Source: JAALKW01 sp963974485
GTDB lineage: Bacteria; Pseudomonadota; Gammaproteobacteria; Legionellales; Legionellaceae
DNA: 64,000 nucleotides
Direction: 5' to 3'
Assembly (NCBI GenBank): GCA_963974485.1
Contig: CAXBBS010000006.1
Coordinates: forward strand, 67,685-131,684
The position numbers were made by a program, and so were the translations under genes. Numbering within the stretch: position 1 is the first letter of the stretch; each line of letters begins with the position of its first letter. The notes beneath the pieces are model-generated. The model was not told the DNA's origin and made no database searches. It saw only the letters and a list, made by a program, of their open reading frames with translations. Positions 26,262 through 34,916 of this stretch are shown piece by piece.

Positions 26262-27893
26262 TTATACCTTCACATAAAATTGCAAAAGTGCGCGTTTATT
26301 ACTGTAATATTTATTATAAGGATTATGTTGCAGCCCTCCCACAGGCAGATACATGCCGTTGATATAATCCAAATGAATTTCGAAATTGTAACGGTTGGAA
26401 GGAATAATCGCGAGGCCCGGGCCAAGCTCTGCGAAGTTATTATAAAAGTCTCGACGCGTATCCTCAATCACACGCCCTCGAGCAAATAGATTAATCATAC
26501 TGCTTTTATACTGAAACAATCGAATCCCTTGATGTGTTCTAACCGACGCAATCACATTATTATCATAGCGTGAAAAATACGTCATTTCGGCATACCAAAT
26601 AGCATAATAATTCGTACTGTACGTGGGCTCAGTAAAATAGGTTGGGCGTGCGCCTACCTCCTGATAATACATAAATCCTGCTCGTAAATCAGGGCGCCAT
26701 CGCTCACGTGTACGGTCAAATAAATCAAATGCACCGCCTGCTTCAACATACACAAACAGCGGCAGTTGCTTGAATGGAAAAATTTGCCCACCTACACCCG
26801 TTACCCAAACGTTATCTTCATACAATTGTGTCAATTCACCCAGATTATTCGAGCGATTATCTTGTGTACGTCGTGTAAACGTATAAACGCGTGGTCGCAT
26901 AGGAAGATCTAACTCCACGCCAAGCCGGCCAATAAACTGAGAAACCGTTATTCCAAAACGATTTTGAGTGAACGGCATCGTAAAAAACTCACCATAATAC
27001 GGACTAGGAAAAGCTTTGGTTTGTTGGCCTGCAGAACGGGTCATGGCATCTTGAGCTAACCATGAAATTTTGGGATTTTGGCTCGCAGTCGCCTGATTAA
27101 AATAATGATAGGCTTTTTTATTCTGAGCAAGACCGCTGTATAAATAACCGATTTGCATCGCTTCAGCAGGATCATGTGTCATCGCATACACACGCGTAAA
27201 GATCTCGACAGCATCATCAATACGCCCTTCTTCTATGGCTAAAAAACCCGCCTCTTTCAGCGCTTGTGCATGCATGGGGTGTGTGTGATTCATGGCTTCA
27301 ATATAAACACGTGCAGCAGTATGATCTTTTTTTCGTAACCGATAGAACGTATCCAGCTCATCCTCTTCGGCCTCACTGCCCTCTGAAGACCACGCAGGAT
27401 AAAAAAACTGTGCATTCACCCAATCTTTGTAATTAGGTATATAAGACATCATGCCTCGTAACGCTACCTGGGCAGGTCGAGACCACGAACTCAAGGGATC
27501 TGCAGCAAGCGTTAAAAAAAGCGGTTTTGCACGCTCCCACACACCGGCTTTATAGTAAAGATAAGCCAGTTGAAACGTGTATTTTTTATTATTAGGTAAT
27601 TGTTGATGCAGTCGCTCGACCAAGGGCTGCGCCCCGATGAAATCTTTTTCTTGCACCAGCCATTGGCTCAACTCAACTAAAGCCAACGTGTGATTTTTAT
27701 CCTGCTTCAAAATAAGTTCAAGTGCTTGGCGTGCAATTTTAGGATCTGAAACCTTTTTTTGATAATAAAGGTTCATTAAAACCAAGGGATCGCGCTTGAT
27801 AATGCCTATCTGCATATAGGCAACAAAAACAAGTAATAACACGAGTAGCGCAATCAAGCCGCTAACAATGCGCATATGTCGTTTAAAAAGCAT
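26262..27893 (-). CDS. nfrA: NfrA-type outer-membrane exopolysaccharide exporter with TPR scaffold
   Basis: A 543-residue envelope protein. An N-terminal membrane segment (about 10-30) is followed by TPR-like helical repeats (about 50-290; for example ALVELSQWLVQEKDFIGAQP and LAYLYYKAGVWERAKPLFL). From about 320 a beta-rich part typical of the NfrA C-terminal barrel follows and ends with an aromatic-rich strand and final Val (LLQFYVKV). E. coli NfrA is about 990 residues, so this one has fewer repeats. With NfrB it should make and export one polysaccharide. The two genes form an operon with its own divergent spacer upstream. Confidence 0.75.
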   Translation of the reverse strand: MLFKRHMRIVSGLIALLVLLLVFVAYMQIGIIKRDPLVLMNLYYQKKVSDPKIARQALELILKQDKNHTLALVELSQWLVQEKDFIGAQPLVERLHQQLPNNKKYTFQLAYLYYKAGVWERAKPLFLTLAADPLSSWSRPAQVALRGMMSYIPNYKDWVNAQFFYPAWSSEGSEAEEDELDTFYRLRKKDHTAARVYIEAMNHTHPMHAQALKEAGFLAIEEGRIDDAVEIFTRVYAMTHDPAEAMQIGYLYSGLAQNKKAYHYFNQATASQNPKISWLAQDAMTRSAGQQTKAFPSPYYGEFFTMPFTQNRFGITVSQFIGRLGVELDLPMRPRVYTFTRRTQDNRSNNLGELTQLYEDNVWVTGVGGQIFPFKQLPLFVYVEAGGAFDLFDRTRERWRPDLRAGFMYYQEVGARPTYFTEPTYSTNYYAIWYAEMTYFSRYDNNVIASVRTHQGIRLFQYKSSMINLFARGRVIEDTRRDFYNNFAELGPGLAIIPSNRYNFEIHLDYINGMYLPVGGLQHNPYNKYYSNKRALLQFYVKV

Positions 27894-28058
27894 TTCGTCC
27901 TAACTTAAAGCTATTGTAACATGTTTGCGTGCATCATTCTTTCAGAAAAAATAGCTTCTGCCAAGAAAAGATAAACATTACTTGTTGTTTCCAATTTTTT
28001 TATATAAAACTAATGGAGGCATGCTGTTAATTATTATTAAAAATCAAAGGAGCTTTAC

Positions 28059-28427
28059 ATGAACCTGTTGAAACGGCCCCGTATTTTAGCCATAAGCATC
28101 GCTTTTGTTGCTGGCTTATTTACCATGAATACTTATGCAGCAACCAACGCTGAACTTGCAGACAAATGCCGTGAATTAGCTTTAAAAATTGATTGGTTGA
28201 GCCGCTACCAAGATCGTCCTACATGCACACAAAATTTAGATGGTACATCTGTTTATTTTGCAGGACATTATCTTGATAAAACAAACAAAATCAAAGCCCA
28301 AGAGTTATTAGAAGAAGCTTTAGTTAAATTAAATTTTTCTTTTGAGGTTGGGTGTTATGGGCAAAATGATATAAAATCTTTGAGTTCTGACATTAAAGTA
28401 CTCCTACAAGCCATCAATGCGAGCTAA
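28059..28427 (+). CDS. Small exported protein, unknown function
   Basis: 122 residues with a clear signal peptide (hydrophobic AISIAFVAGLFTM, cleavage after TYAA or nearby), leaving about 95 mature residues. Three Cys remain in the mature part. Helical pattern (KAQELLEEALVKL). No family recognised. The start is firm: AAAGGAG lies six to seven bases before the ATG. Divergent from nfrA and convergent with the small lipoprotein. Confidence 0.7.
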   Translation: MNLLKRPRILAISIAFVAGLFTMNTYAATNAELADKCRELALKIDWLSRYQDRPTCTQNLDGTSVYFAGHYLDKTNKIKAQELLEEALVKLNFSFEVGCYGQNDIKSLSSDIKVLLQAINAS

Positions 28428-28437
28428 GCTTCACAGG

Positions 28438-28471
28438 CCAGTAAGCATGTACCTACCTTCGCGCTTACTGG
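28438..28471. terminator. Hairpin between convergent small genes
   Basis: CCAGTAAGC (28438-28446) pairs with GCTTACTGG (28463-28471) around a 16-nt loop. It contains the stop codon of the minus-strand lipoprotein gene. No U-run; possibly a bidirectional transcript end. Confidence 0.45.
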
Positions 28472-28689
28472 TTCCACCAAGCTCTTGCTGAGCGATCTTG
28501 TGCTTGCTCAGCATCTTCTGAATAAAAACCTGCTGGATAATACAGTTTTTGTTTGAGACCTTCATGTCGTACAAATTTAACGCGTTCAACATGACCAGAA
28601 TTTGGTTTTTCTTCTGCAGTGGCGTTAGATGACGTTGTTGCACAAGCCGTTAAACACACAAGCGTGAAAAAAATAATCATGCATTTCAT
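28465..28689 (-). CDS. Small putative lipoprotein
   Basis: 74 residues. A lipobox ends the signal peptide (LTAC at about residues 13-16), so Cys16 would carry the lipid. The mature part is about 59 residues, polar, with FYSEDAEQAQDRSARAWWN at the end. No family recognised. In-frame alternatives upstream are not seen. Confidence 0.6.
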   Translation of the reverse strand: MKCMIIFFTLVCLTACATTSSNATAEEKPNSGHVERVKFVRHEGLKQKLYYPAGFYSEDAEQAQDRSARAWWNQ

Positions 28690-28754
28690 ATAAGCATCCG
28701 ATCATGAGTTAGTGACTACATAATCGGCAATGTGTTCTAAAACTTAAATTTAAA

Positions 28755-28783
28755 ATATAAAAAAAGCCTGTCAAAGACAGGCT
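28755..28783 (-). terminator. Intrinsic terminator
   Basis: On the minus strand AGCCTGTC-TTT-GACAGGCT is followed by TTTTTTATA. It serves the gene ending at 28813. Confidence 0.9.
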
Positions 28784-28812
28784 CTTAATATCATGCTTTT
28801 TATCCGTACTGA

Positions 28813-29601
28813 TTACTCAGTAGGCGCAGGCGCAGTATTATCTTGTATTTGTTCTTCTGTTTCAGGCACTTCAGGCGTAACTGGGTTACTGTTAAAAAAG
28901 CCGAGTGTTCGGGCAAGTGCTACACCACTCGCGGCTGTAGCTACAATGCCTACACCCAAGAGAACAGGGTTTGCCGTCATGACAGCTGCAATACTCAGGG
29001 CGATACTTGCCACAAGAGCTACACTTAAACCAACTTTCAACCAAAAAGACAAATCCAGACCTTCAACAAATTGCTCGGCTTGCGGAGCATTATCGTCCTG
29101 GGTATCAACTGATTCGCTCAGCCATTTTGGTGCGTGAATATTTATGGTTTCGCTGGTAACTGATACATCATCTTGACTTTCAGAGTCGACAACGGGTGCA
29201 GGTGAGATGGTAGCTGGTTCTAAAACAACTGGAGACTCAACAGCTGGAGACTCAACAACAAGCTCAGCCTTTAAGCCTTCCCGTATGTCATCTTGAAGAT
29301 TTTTAAATAATTTAGTTTTATAAGTGTCTTCAAATTTATCAAACATGGTATCCTTTGGTCTAACTTTACGATTAAACTCAATTTTGACGCTCGATTCTAA
29401 ATGTTTTTGTGCTTTATCAAAAGCCTCTAAAGTGGTCTTTGGATTAGCAATTGCTTTTAATGCCTCCAATAGTTCGGGAATAAACTTAAAAGGAGTTGAG
29501 TTAGACACTGCATCGAGCCCTGTTAAGCCGTTCTGGACTAAATCCAAGTCTTTGTTATAGTTGTCAAGTAAAGTACTTGCTGCAGTTTGTGTCATTGGCA
29601 T
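28813..29601 (-). CDS. Protein with two C-terminal membrane segments, unknown function
   Basis: About 262 residues. The first 195 are soluble and helical, with an acidic, Pro/Val/Glu-rich linker (VVESPAVESPVVLEPA). Two hydrophobic segments follow at about 200-245 (WLKVGLSVALVASIALSIAA and LLGVGIVATAASGVALA), then a short acidic Pro-rich tail. I start at ATG 29601, six bases after AAGGTG; a GTG at 29610 and an ATG at 29595 are also in frame. Two closely spaced C-terminal membrane helices behind a soluble body is an arrangement seen in secreted effectors that insert into host membranes. That is inference; no homology is recognised. Confidence 0.6.
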   Translation of the reverse strand: MPMTQTAASTLLDNYNKDLDLVQNGLTGLDAVSNSTPFKFIPELLEALKAIANPKTTLEAFDKAQKHLESSVKIEFNRKVRPKDTMFDKFEDTYKTKLFKNLQDDIREGLKAELVVESPAVESPVVLEPATISPAPVVDSESQDDVSVTSETINIHAPKWLSESVDTQDDNAPQAEQFVEGLDLSFWLKVGLSVALVASIALSIAAVMTANPVLLGVGIVATAASGVALARTLGFFNSNPVTPEVPETEEQIQDNTAPAPTE

Positions 29602-29722
29602 AATCGTCACCTTTTAGTTATGAGTATAAAAATCGCCTTGGTGACCGATATTAACACACATTGTGATCAATTAAAATACCTTGTTTGGTTTGTTTAATCA
29701 TATTTTTTAATCTACGAGAGGA

Positions 29723-30493
29723 TTACGGCGCAAGCATAACCCACACTGGGGCGTGATCAGACGGACGTTCTGCTGCACGCGGTTCTGCGTCGATATAACT
29801 CTCAAAACAACGTGCTTTAAGTGACTCACTAAGAAGCAATAAATCAATACGTAACCCATGATTTTGCCTAAAGCCTGCCCCTCGATAATCCCACCAGCTG
29901 AATGTATCACGAGGCTGGTCAAACAAACGAAAGCTATCAAATAAACCCAGCGCTAATAATTGTTGATAAGCTTCACGCTCAGGTAGACTCACCAACACCG
30001 AGCCTTCCCAGCGTGCTGGATTGTGTACATCACGATCATCCGGTGCGATATTAAAATCGCCCACCACAACGAGATTGGGGTAACGCACAAGTTCTTCTTG
30101 AATAAACGCGGTGACATGCTGAAGCCAGGTGAGTTTATACTCATATTTATCAGAACCCACCTCGGATCCGTTCGGAACATATAAATCAATTAAGCGCACG
30201 CCGGCCACGGTACACGCCATAAAACGCCGTTGAGGGTCGTCAAATCCTGGAATATCCATCACCACATCTTCGAGCGGGGTACGGCTAATAATCGCGACAC
30301 CGTTGTATGTTTTTTGCCCCGAAAAAGCCACGTGATACCCGCGCTCTAAAAAAGCTTCAAGCGGAAATTTTTCATCGGGAACTTTGGTTTCTTGCAGCGC
30401 TAATACATCCGTATTGGATGCATCTAACCACGCTAAAACAGACTCAAGCCGTACATTCAACGAGTTAACATTCCAACTGGCTACTTTAAGCAT
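29723..30493 (-). CDS. xthA: Exodeoxyribonuclease III (AP endonuclease), paralogue 1
   Basis: A 256-residue DNA-repair enzyme that cuts at abasic sites and trims 3' ends. The EEP fold motifs are in order: SWNVNSLNVR, the metal-binding LQETKVPDE, YNGVAIISR, GDFNIAPDDRDVHNP, and the terminal SDHAPVWV with the catalytic His. Full length. A second family member lies 24 nt upstream on the same strand. This copy, with NVR and DVHNP, is nearest the XthA class. Confidence 0.92.
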   Translation of the reverse strand: MLKVASWNVNSLNVRLESVLAWLDASNTDVLALQETKVPDEKFPLEAFLERGYHVAFSGQKTYNGVAIISRTPLEDVVMDIPGFDDPQRRFMACTVAGVRLIDLYVPNGSEVGSDKYEYKLTWLQHVTAFIQEELVRYPNLVVVGDFNIAPDDRDVHNPARWEGSVLVSLPEREAYQQLLALGLFDSFRLFDQPRDTFSWWDYRGAGFRQNHGLRIDLLLLSESLKARCFESYIDAEPRAAERPSDHAPVWVMLAP

Positions 30494-30517
30494 GGCTTAC
30501 CTTATTTATCTTGTATA

Positions 30518-31291
30518 TTACAAATTATAATCAATCATCAACGGCGCATGGTCAGAAAAAAACGGTTCGCGGTCAATACGTACGTCGACAATGCAATCAG
30601 CTAAACCCGGTGTCACCACTTGATAGTCAATGCGCCATCCAACGTTATTAGCGCGTGCCTGACCTCGATTAGACCACCACGTGTATTGCTCCGATTCTTG
30701 ATTTTTAACCCGAAACGCATCCACAAACCCAAGCGGCCCAAACACGGTATCTAACCATGCACGCTCTTCGGGCAAACACCCCGAGTTTTTTTGATTGGCA
30801 CGCCAGTTTTTAATATCAATCTCTTTGTGCACAATATTATAATCACCGCAGATAATGCATTCTCGACCTTGTGCTTTTAATTCACGTAAATGCGCTTCAA
30901 ATTTTTCTAAAAAATCAAATTTAACCGTTTGTCGTACATCTCCCGTAGTCCCCGAAGGTAAATACAACGAAACAACACTCAAGTTTTCATAATCAAAGCG
31001 TACATAACGCCCTTCGTTATCTGCAGTATCAAACCCAAGGCTTGTTGTGATCGCCATCGGTTTTTGGCGCGAATATATCGCCACGCCACTGTAGCCTTTT
31101 TTTACGGCATCAACATATTCACACGTGTAACCTTCAGGAAAGAACGTAGGATCTTGTTCTAATTGCTCACGCTGCGCCTTGGTTTCTTGAATACATAAAA
31201 AATCGATATTTTGCTGATGAAACCACTCAAAAAAACCTTTTCTAGCCGCCGAACGTATACCGTTGGCATTAAAACTCATGACCCGCATCAC
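30518..31291 (-). CDS. Exodeoxyribonuclease III family AP endonuclease, paralogue 2
   Basis: A 257-residue EEP-family enzyme distinct from its neighbour. Motifs are SFNANGIRSAARKGF, CIQETKAQREQ, GYSGVAIYSR, CGDYNIVHKEIDIKN and SDHAPLMI. The N-A-N-G-I-R and D-Y-N-I-V-H-x-E-I-D forms are those of the ExoA/Nape-like branch, which mainly has AP-endonuclease activity. The two paralogues are probably co-transcribed with wrbA upstream (8-nt gap). Confidence 0.9.
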   Translation of the reverse strand: MMRVMSFNANGIRSAARKGFFEWFHQQNIDFLCIQETKAQREQLEQDPTFFPEGYTCEYVDAVKKGYSGVAIYSRQKPMAITTSLGFDTADNEGRYVRFDYENLSVVSLYLPSGTTGDVRQTVKFDFLEKFEAHLRELKAQGRECIICGDYNIVHKEIDIKNWRANQKNSGCLPEERAWLDTVFGPLGFVDAFRVKNQESEQYTWWSNRGQARANNVGWRIDYQVVTPGLADCIVDVRIDREPFFSDHAPLMIDYNL

Positions 31292-31298
31292 ATCACTC

Positions 31299-31898
31299 CT
31301 AGGCCATTAACTTTAAGGCAATCCGCGCTACACGTGCGCCTTGAGATTTGGCCAACGTGATTTCATCAGGCGTAAGTGGGTGATCACCCGAAGCACCCGT
31401 CACATGTGTCGCACCGTACGGTGTACCACCACGTTCGGTTGAGCTTAACGCAGGTTCTGTATAAGGCAACCCAAGCAATACCATACCTTGATGAATCAAC
31501 GGCAACATCATGCTTAACAACGTACTTTCTTGCCCACCATGCATCGATGACGTTGATGAGAACACAGAAGCCGGTTTACCGACAAGCTCGCCTGATAGCC
31601 ACACAGGTGATGTACTATCTAAAAAATATTTTACAGGAGCTGCCATATTTCCAAAACGTGTAGGGCTTCCTAAAACCAAACCCGAACAACCACGTAGATC
31701 ATCCAATGAAACGTACGGCGCACCGTCGTCTGGGACAACAGGGTCGACCGCTTCACACGTTGTTGAAACAGGAGGTACCGTTCTTAATCGCGCTTCGATA
31801 CCATCCACCTGAGACACGCCACGTGCGATGTGCTGAGCAAGTGCTGCAACGGCACCGTTACGAGAATAGTACAGCACCAAAATATACGGTTGTGTCAT
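31299..31898 (-). CDS. wrbA: NAD(P)H:quinone oxidoreductase, WrbA type
   Basis: A 199-residue flavodoxin-fold FMN enzyme that reduces quinones by two electrons. FMN-binding parts are YYSRNGAVAALAQHIARG, GSPTRFGNMAAPVKYFLD and FSSTSSMHGGQESTLLSM. A Pro/Val-rich insertion with VVPDDGAPYV sits in the usual WrbA position. Two ATGs are adjacent; the second (31898) is six bases after AAGGAG. The grouping with two AP endonucleases fits an oxidative-damage role, which is inference. Confidence 0.92.
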   Translation of the reverse strand: MTQPYILVLYYSRNGAVAALAQHIARGVSQVDGIEARLRTVPPVSTTCEAVDPVVPDDGAPYVSLDDLRGCSGLVLGSPTRFGNMAAPVKYFLDSTSPVWLSGELVGKPASVFSSTSSMHGGQESTLLSMMLPLIHQGMVLLGLPYTEPALSSTERGGTPYGATHVTGASGDHPLTPDEITLAKSQGARVARIALKLMA

Positions 31899-31908
31899 CA
31901 TAAGCTCC

Positions 31909-31943
31909 TTAGGCTTAAATTTAGGCTTAGGCTTAGGCTTAGA
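31909..31943. repeat. Short hexamer repeat (ttaggc)
   Basis: One ttaggc at 31909-31914, then three in tandem at 31921-31938 followed by ttaga. It fills the short gap between the bamD stop and wrbA. Probably a slippage tract. Confidence 0.85.
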
Positions 31944-32750
31944 CTAACCTATTAAATCTATTTTTTCTGCTGAACGCACGGCCGAAGGTTTTCCTCCGTA
32001 CGTTTTCGCATACACATTTAAGGCATCATCAGCGGCCTGGGTAAGATTTAAAGCTTTATTTGCATGATAGAGCACGCCGAGTGCTTCTTTTGTACTGGCG
32101 GCTTGTGGATAGGTTTGAATCACATAGTTTGCACGTTCAGCAGAAGCCACAAACCGTCGTCGTTCATAATAATATTTAGCTACGTTCAACTCGGTATTCG
32201 CGAACATATTACGTAAATAAATCATATGTTGCTGTGCATTCGCTTTGTATTGACTTCGAGGAAACTGTTGAATCAACGTTGCAAAATCAGAATACGCTTG
32301 TGACTGTGTACCCGGATCACGCCAAGACTGATCCATCGGCAACAGCGTTGCGACAGGCCCACGCGATTGATGAAAATTAGACATCGCCTTAATGTAATAT
32401 GCATAATCCACACGTTTCGCACGTGGATAAAGATGAATAAAACGCTCCGATGCAGCCGCAGCTGCAGGATATTCTTCTTTTAGATAATAAGCATAAATCA
32501 GCTCAAGCTCAGCGGCTTCGGCGTCATCATGAAATGGATACATGATTTCCATGGCTTCCAGACGCTTGATAGCCCCTGTATAATCTTTTTTATTGAGTGC
32601 CGTTCGCGCGTCTTGATACAACTGCTTTGCAGACAAGCCTTTATAAGGCCCCTCTCCCTCGTCTTTTTCTTCATTGGAACCAAAAAAACTTTTGCAACCT
32701 ACAAGTGCTATCAAAAGCCCCAGTACCACAAGGTATTTTATTGCTTTCAT
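31944..32750 (-). CDS. bamD: Outer-membrane assembly lipoprotein BamD
   Basis: An essential lipoprotein of the BAM complex that folds outer-membrane barrels with BamA. The signal peptide ends in a lipobox (LVGC). TPR-like helices follow: LYQDARTALNKKDYTGAIKR, AELELIYAYYLKEEYPAAAA, and the signature DYAYYIKAMSNFHQSRG and RSQYKANAQQHMIYLRN. About 268 residues from the ATG at 32750; ATGs at 32762 and 32777 are also in frame. Full length. Confidence 0.94.
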   Translation of the reverse strand: MKAIKYLVVLGLLIALVGCKSFFGSNEEKDEGEGPYKGLSAKQLYQDARTALNKKDYTGAIKRLEAMEIMYPFHDDAEAAELELIYAYYLKEEYPAAAAASERFIHLYPRAKRVDYAYYIKAMSNFHQSRGPVATLLPMDQSWRDPGTQSQAYSDFATLIQQFPRSQYKANAQQHMIYLRNMFANTELNVAKYYYERRRFVASAERANYVIQTYPQAASTKEALGVLYHANKALNLTQAADDALNVYAKTYGGKPSAVRSAEKIDLIG

Positions 32751-32883
32751 CGAACGTCTCATCCCTAACTTAAGCATTTCATCAGAACAACCTAATAACC
32801 GGGCTTATTATACCCACTGGTGAACTTTTTGCGAATCTAAACACACAAAGACAAATAAAGCCAAGTTTTAAAGCAAAACCCTG

Positions 32884-32912
32884 TTGCAACGCTTGGAAGT
32901 TTACGCTAATAT
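32884..32912 (+). promoter_or_regulatory. Promoter of tRNA-Ser
   Basis: TTGCAA (32884-32889), a 17-bp spacer and TAATAT (32907-32912) place transcription start a few bases before the tRNA. Confidence 0.65.
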
Positions 32913-32922
32913 TCTGGGCCTC

Positions 32923-33007
32923 GGAGAGATGGCAGAGTGGTCGATTGCGATGGTCTTGAAAACCATTGAAGGGCAACCTTCCCAGGGTTCGAATCCCTGT
33001 CTCTCCG
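32923..33007 (+). tRNA. tRNA-Ser (anticodon TGA)
   Basis: Acceptor stem GGAGAGA/TCTCTCC with discriminator G, a D-arm, anticodon loop CTTGAAA with anticodon TGA, a long variable arm as in class II tRNAs, and a GGTTCGAATCC T-arm. The 3' CCA is not encoded, unlike the four other tRNAs in the window. Confidence 0.97.
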
Positions 33008-33036
33008 CATTTATTTCAACGTCACCTCAAAATCAT

Positions 33037-33843
33037 CTAAAAATGACGCACAATCTTATCAATATCCTGTACTGATTGTTCTTGTTTTATGTGGCTATGA
33101 CATTGCTTTATTATGGATAAAACCGCTTTTTGTACTTGTGCAAGAATATGCGATATATCTAGCGAAAAAGAGAGTAATCGCGTATTTTTCTGACTGGCTT
33201 TAAATAATTTGTGGGTATGCAACCCAGTATCAAACTCAAGCTTGTTTCCTGCTAACGTTGATTTATGCTTCTCATACTGTTTCGTAAAAGCCGGTATTTT
33301 ATCATCACTATGGGTGGATTTATCGGTTAAAATCGCCAGTAACTTATTTATTTCATGTAATTTTTTATGTTTTATATTTGTGTAGGGTGCGTTTATTTGA
33401 CAAAGTTCACGTTTGTAGTTTTCACAGACCGACGTCAACCGTGCAACTTCCCAGTGATGTAATGCCATCGTAGGATTAGGCTCATAATCCTCCCCTAATA
33501 GATAATTAACTAAAATATTTTGAATGGCAGAAAATTTTTGATCATACTCACCTCGAGCATACCGCTCTTCGTCACTGGCTGTTGCCGTCAATAGTGGTCT
33601 AGCGAGCGTAAGATCAAGCTCCTCTGAGGCTTTATACATCAGCCCAATTTTATCTACGTTAAAATCAGAATAAGATAATTCATGCACGAGAAGGGGTTTT
33701 AGTTCTTCGGCAATGTCATCTGCACCGATAATTTTAACACCTCGAGCAACAACGCGAGCATAAGCCTTGTCGTGTAGTTCAAGAAAATACTGATCCCGTT
33801 TTGAAGACGGTTTTTGCATCAGATAATTGTGTAATCGCCCCAT
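33037..33843 (-). CDS. Helical protein of unknown function
   Basis: 268 residues, soluble and largely alpha-helical, no signal peptide or membrane segment. It opens GRLHNYLMQKPSSKRDQYFL and ends in a helical stretch (ILAQVQKAVLSIIKQCHSHI). No family recognised. The ribosome site at ATG 33843 is weak. The 3' end lies 30 nt from the tRNA-Ser on the opposite strand. It may be an accessory, host-related gene given its company. Confidence 0.55.
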   Translation of the reverse strand: MGRLHNYLMQKPSSKRDQYFLELHDKAYARVVARGVKIIGADDIAEELKPLLVHELSYSDFNVDKIGLMYKASEELDLTLARPLLTATASDEERYARGEYDQKFSAIQNILVNYLLGEDYEPNPTMALHHWEVARLTSVCENYKRELCQINAPYTNIKHKKLHEINKLLAILTDKSTHSDDKIPAFTKQYEKHKSTLAGNKLEFDTGLHTHKLFKASQKNTRLLSFSLDISHILAQVQKAVLSIIKQCHSHIKQEQSVQDIDKIVRHF

Positions 33844-33958
33844 GTTTACGTCCCATCATAATACTTAATCACTTTAAATATAGACCATGGTGAAAAAAAA
33901 CACACAATAGCGTTTAATTTTCTCATGAAAAAATGCACCGTATAGTTTTACATAACGG

Positions 33959-33987
33959 TTGACGACCCAAAATACTCATGATAATTT
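33959..33987 (+). promoter_or_regulatory. Promoter of the outer-membrane protein gene
   Basis: TTGACG (33959-33964), a 17-bp spacer and TAATTT (33982-33987), about 38 nt before the start codon at 34026. Confidence 0.6.
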
Positions 33988-34025
33988 TAAATCTAAAATT
34001 TTCTAAAATCTAAGGGACTGATCGA

Positions 34026-34865
34026 ATGAAACGGACACATATTATTAACACTCTTGCACTGCTAACCCTATCAAATACGGTAGCTTATGCGGGTACCATG
34101 AGTTCTGAAAAAGCAATGGAACCGACCGGTAAAGTCTACCTTGGCGCATTTGGTGGAGGCGGTACGATTTCGAGTGTACCTGTTGGCCAAAAAGGGACCG
34201 CTTATTTTTCTGATACTTCGGGTGGCCCTTTAGCCGTCAATTCAAAAGGATCCTTAGATAAAACCTCGGGGTGGGTGGCTGGCGGACATATTGGGTATCA
34301 AGGAGCAACGAGAACGTTAAATCATGTTGATTCACACTGGTCCCTTGCCCCCTCCATTGAATTAGAAGGGTTTTATATTGGAGATGTTACATTGAAGGGG
34401 CATGAAATCAATAATGATACTGCTCGACTTACAGAGCATGATTTTTTGATCACGCTTCCGATGAAAACGGGTGTTTACCTTACTAATTTTGTACTTCAAC
34501 TTAACACTCCCTTCAGTGAAAAAGTCCACCCTTACCTTGGCCTTGGCGCAGGTGCAGCCGTTGTCTCAATTACAAATGCTACATCTATACAAACCGCTCC
34601 TGAAGAACCCTTTAATCACTTTAATTCGGATACGAATGATACCGGCCTTTCTTTTGCGGCACAGCCTAAAATTGGAATATCCGTCAATCTAAAAAATTCA
34701 ATGCATCTGTTTGCTGAATATCGATTTCTTTATATCTCGGCTAGCGATTATACGTTTGGTTCCACGGTATATCCTGGGCAACATGTTGCTACAAGTAATT
34801 GGAATATAAAAGTCCATTCGAAATTTTATAACTTCGGAACGATCGGTCTTCAGTATGATTTATAA
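34026..34865 (+). CDS. Outer-membrane beta-barrel protein (opacity/OmpA-barrel type)
   Basis: 279 residues with a signal peptide ending VAYA-GT. The mature protein alternates short amphipathic strands with loops (KVYLGAFGGGG, LSFAAQPKIGISVNL, HLFAEYRFLYISASDYTFG) and ends in an aromatic-flanked strand FGTIGLQYDL, as in eight-stranded barrels. Legionella and Coxiella have many such surface proteins. Own promoter and a closing hairpin suggest a single-gene unit. Exact function unknown. Confidence 0.75.
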   Translation: MKRTHIINTLALLTLSNTVAYAGTMSSEKAMEPTGKVYLGAFGGGGTISSVPVGQKGTAYFSDTSGGPLAVNSKGSLDKTSGWVAGGHIGYQGATRTLNHVDSHWSLAPSIELEGFYIGDVTLKGHEINNDTARLTEHDFLITLPMKTGVYLTNFVLQLNTPFSEKVHPYLGLGAGAAVVSITNATSIQTAPEEPFNHFNSDTNDTGLSFAAQPKIGISVNLKNSMHLFAEYRFLYISASDYTFGSTVYPGQHVATSNWNIKVHSKFYNFGTIGLQYDL

Positions 34866-34877
34866 CAAGTAACTACT

Positions 34878-34913
34878 TCAATGGCACTAAGTTAAGAAAC
34901 TTTGTGCCATTGA
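34878..34913. terminator. Hairpin between convergent OMP gene and kdsA
   Basis: tcaatggcactaagtt (34878-34893) pairs with aactttgtgccattga (34898-34913), 15 of 16 positions, around a 4-nt loop. Probably ends both transcripts, although no long U-run follows. Confidence 0.65.
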
Positions 34914-34916
34914 CAA

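Noticed and set aside
28021..28062. A 13-codon upstream frame whose stop overlaps the start of the small exported protein gene
   Set aside because: GGAGG stands only one base before its ATG, too close to work, and the peptide shows no attenuator-like codon pattern.
31921..31944. Telomere-like ttaggc repeat
   Set aside because: A three-unit tract in a bacterial gap; resemblance to nematode telomere repeats is coincidence.
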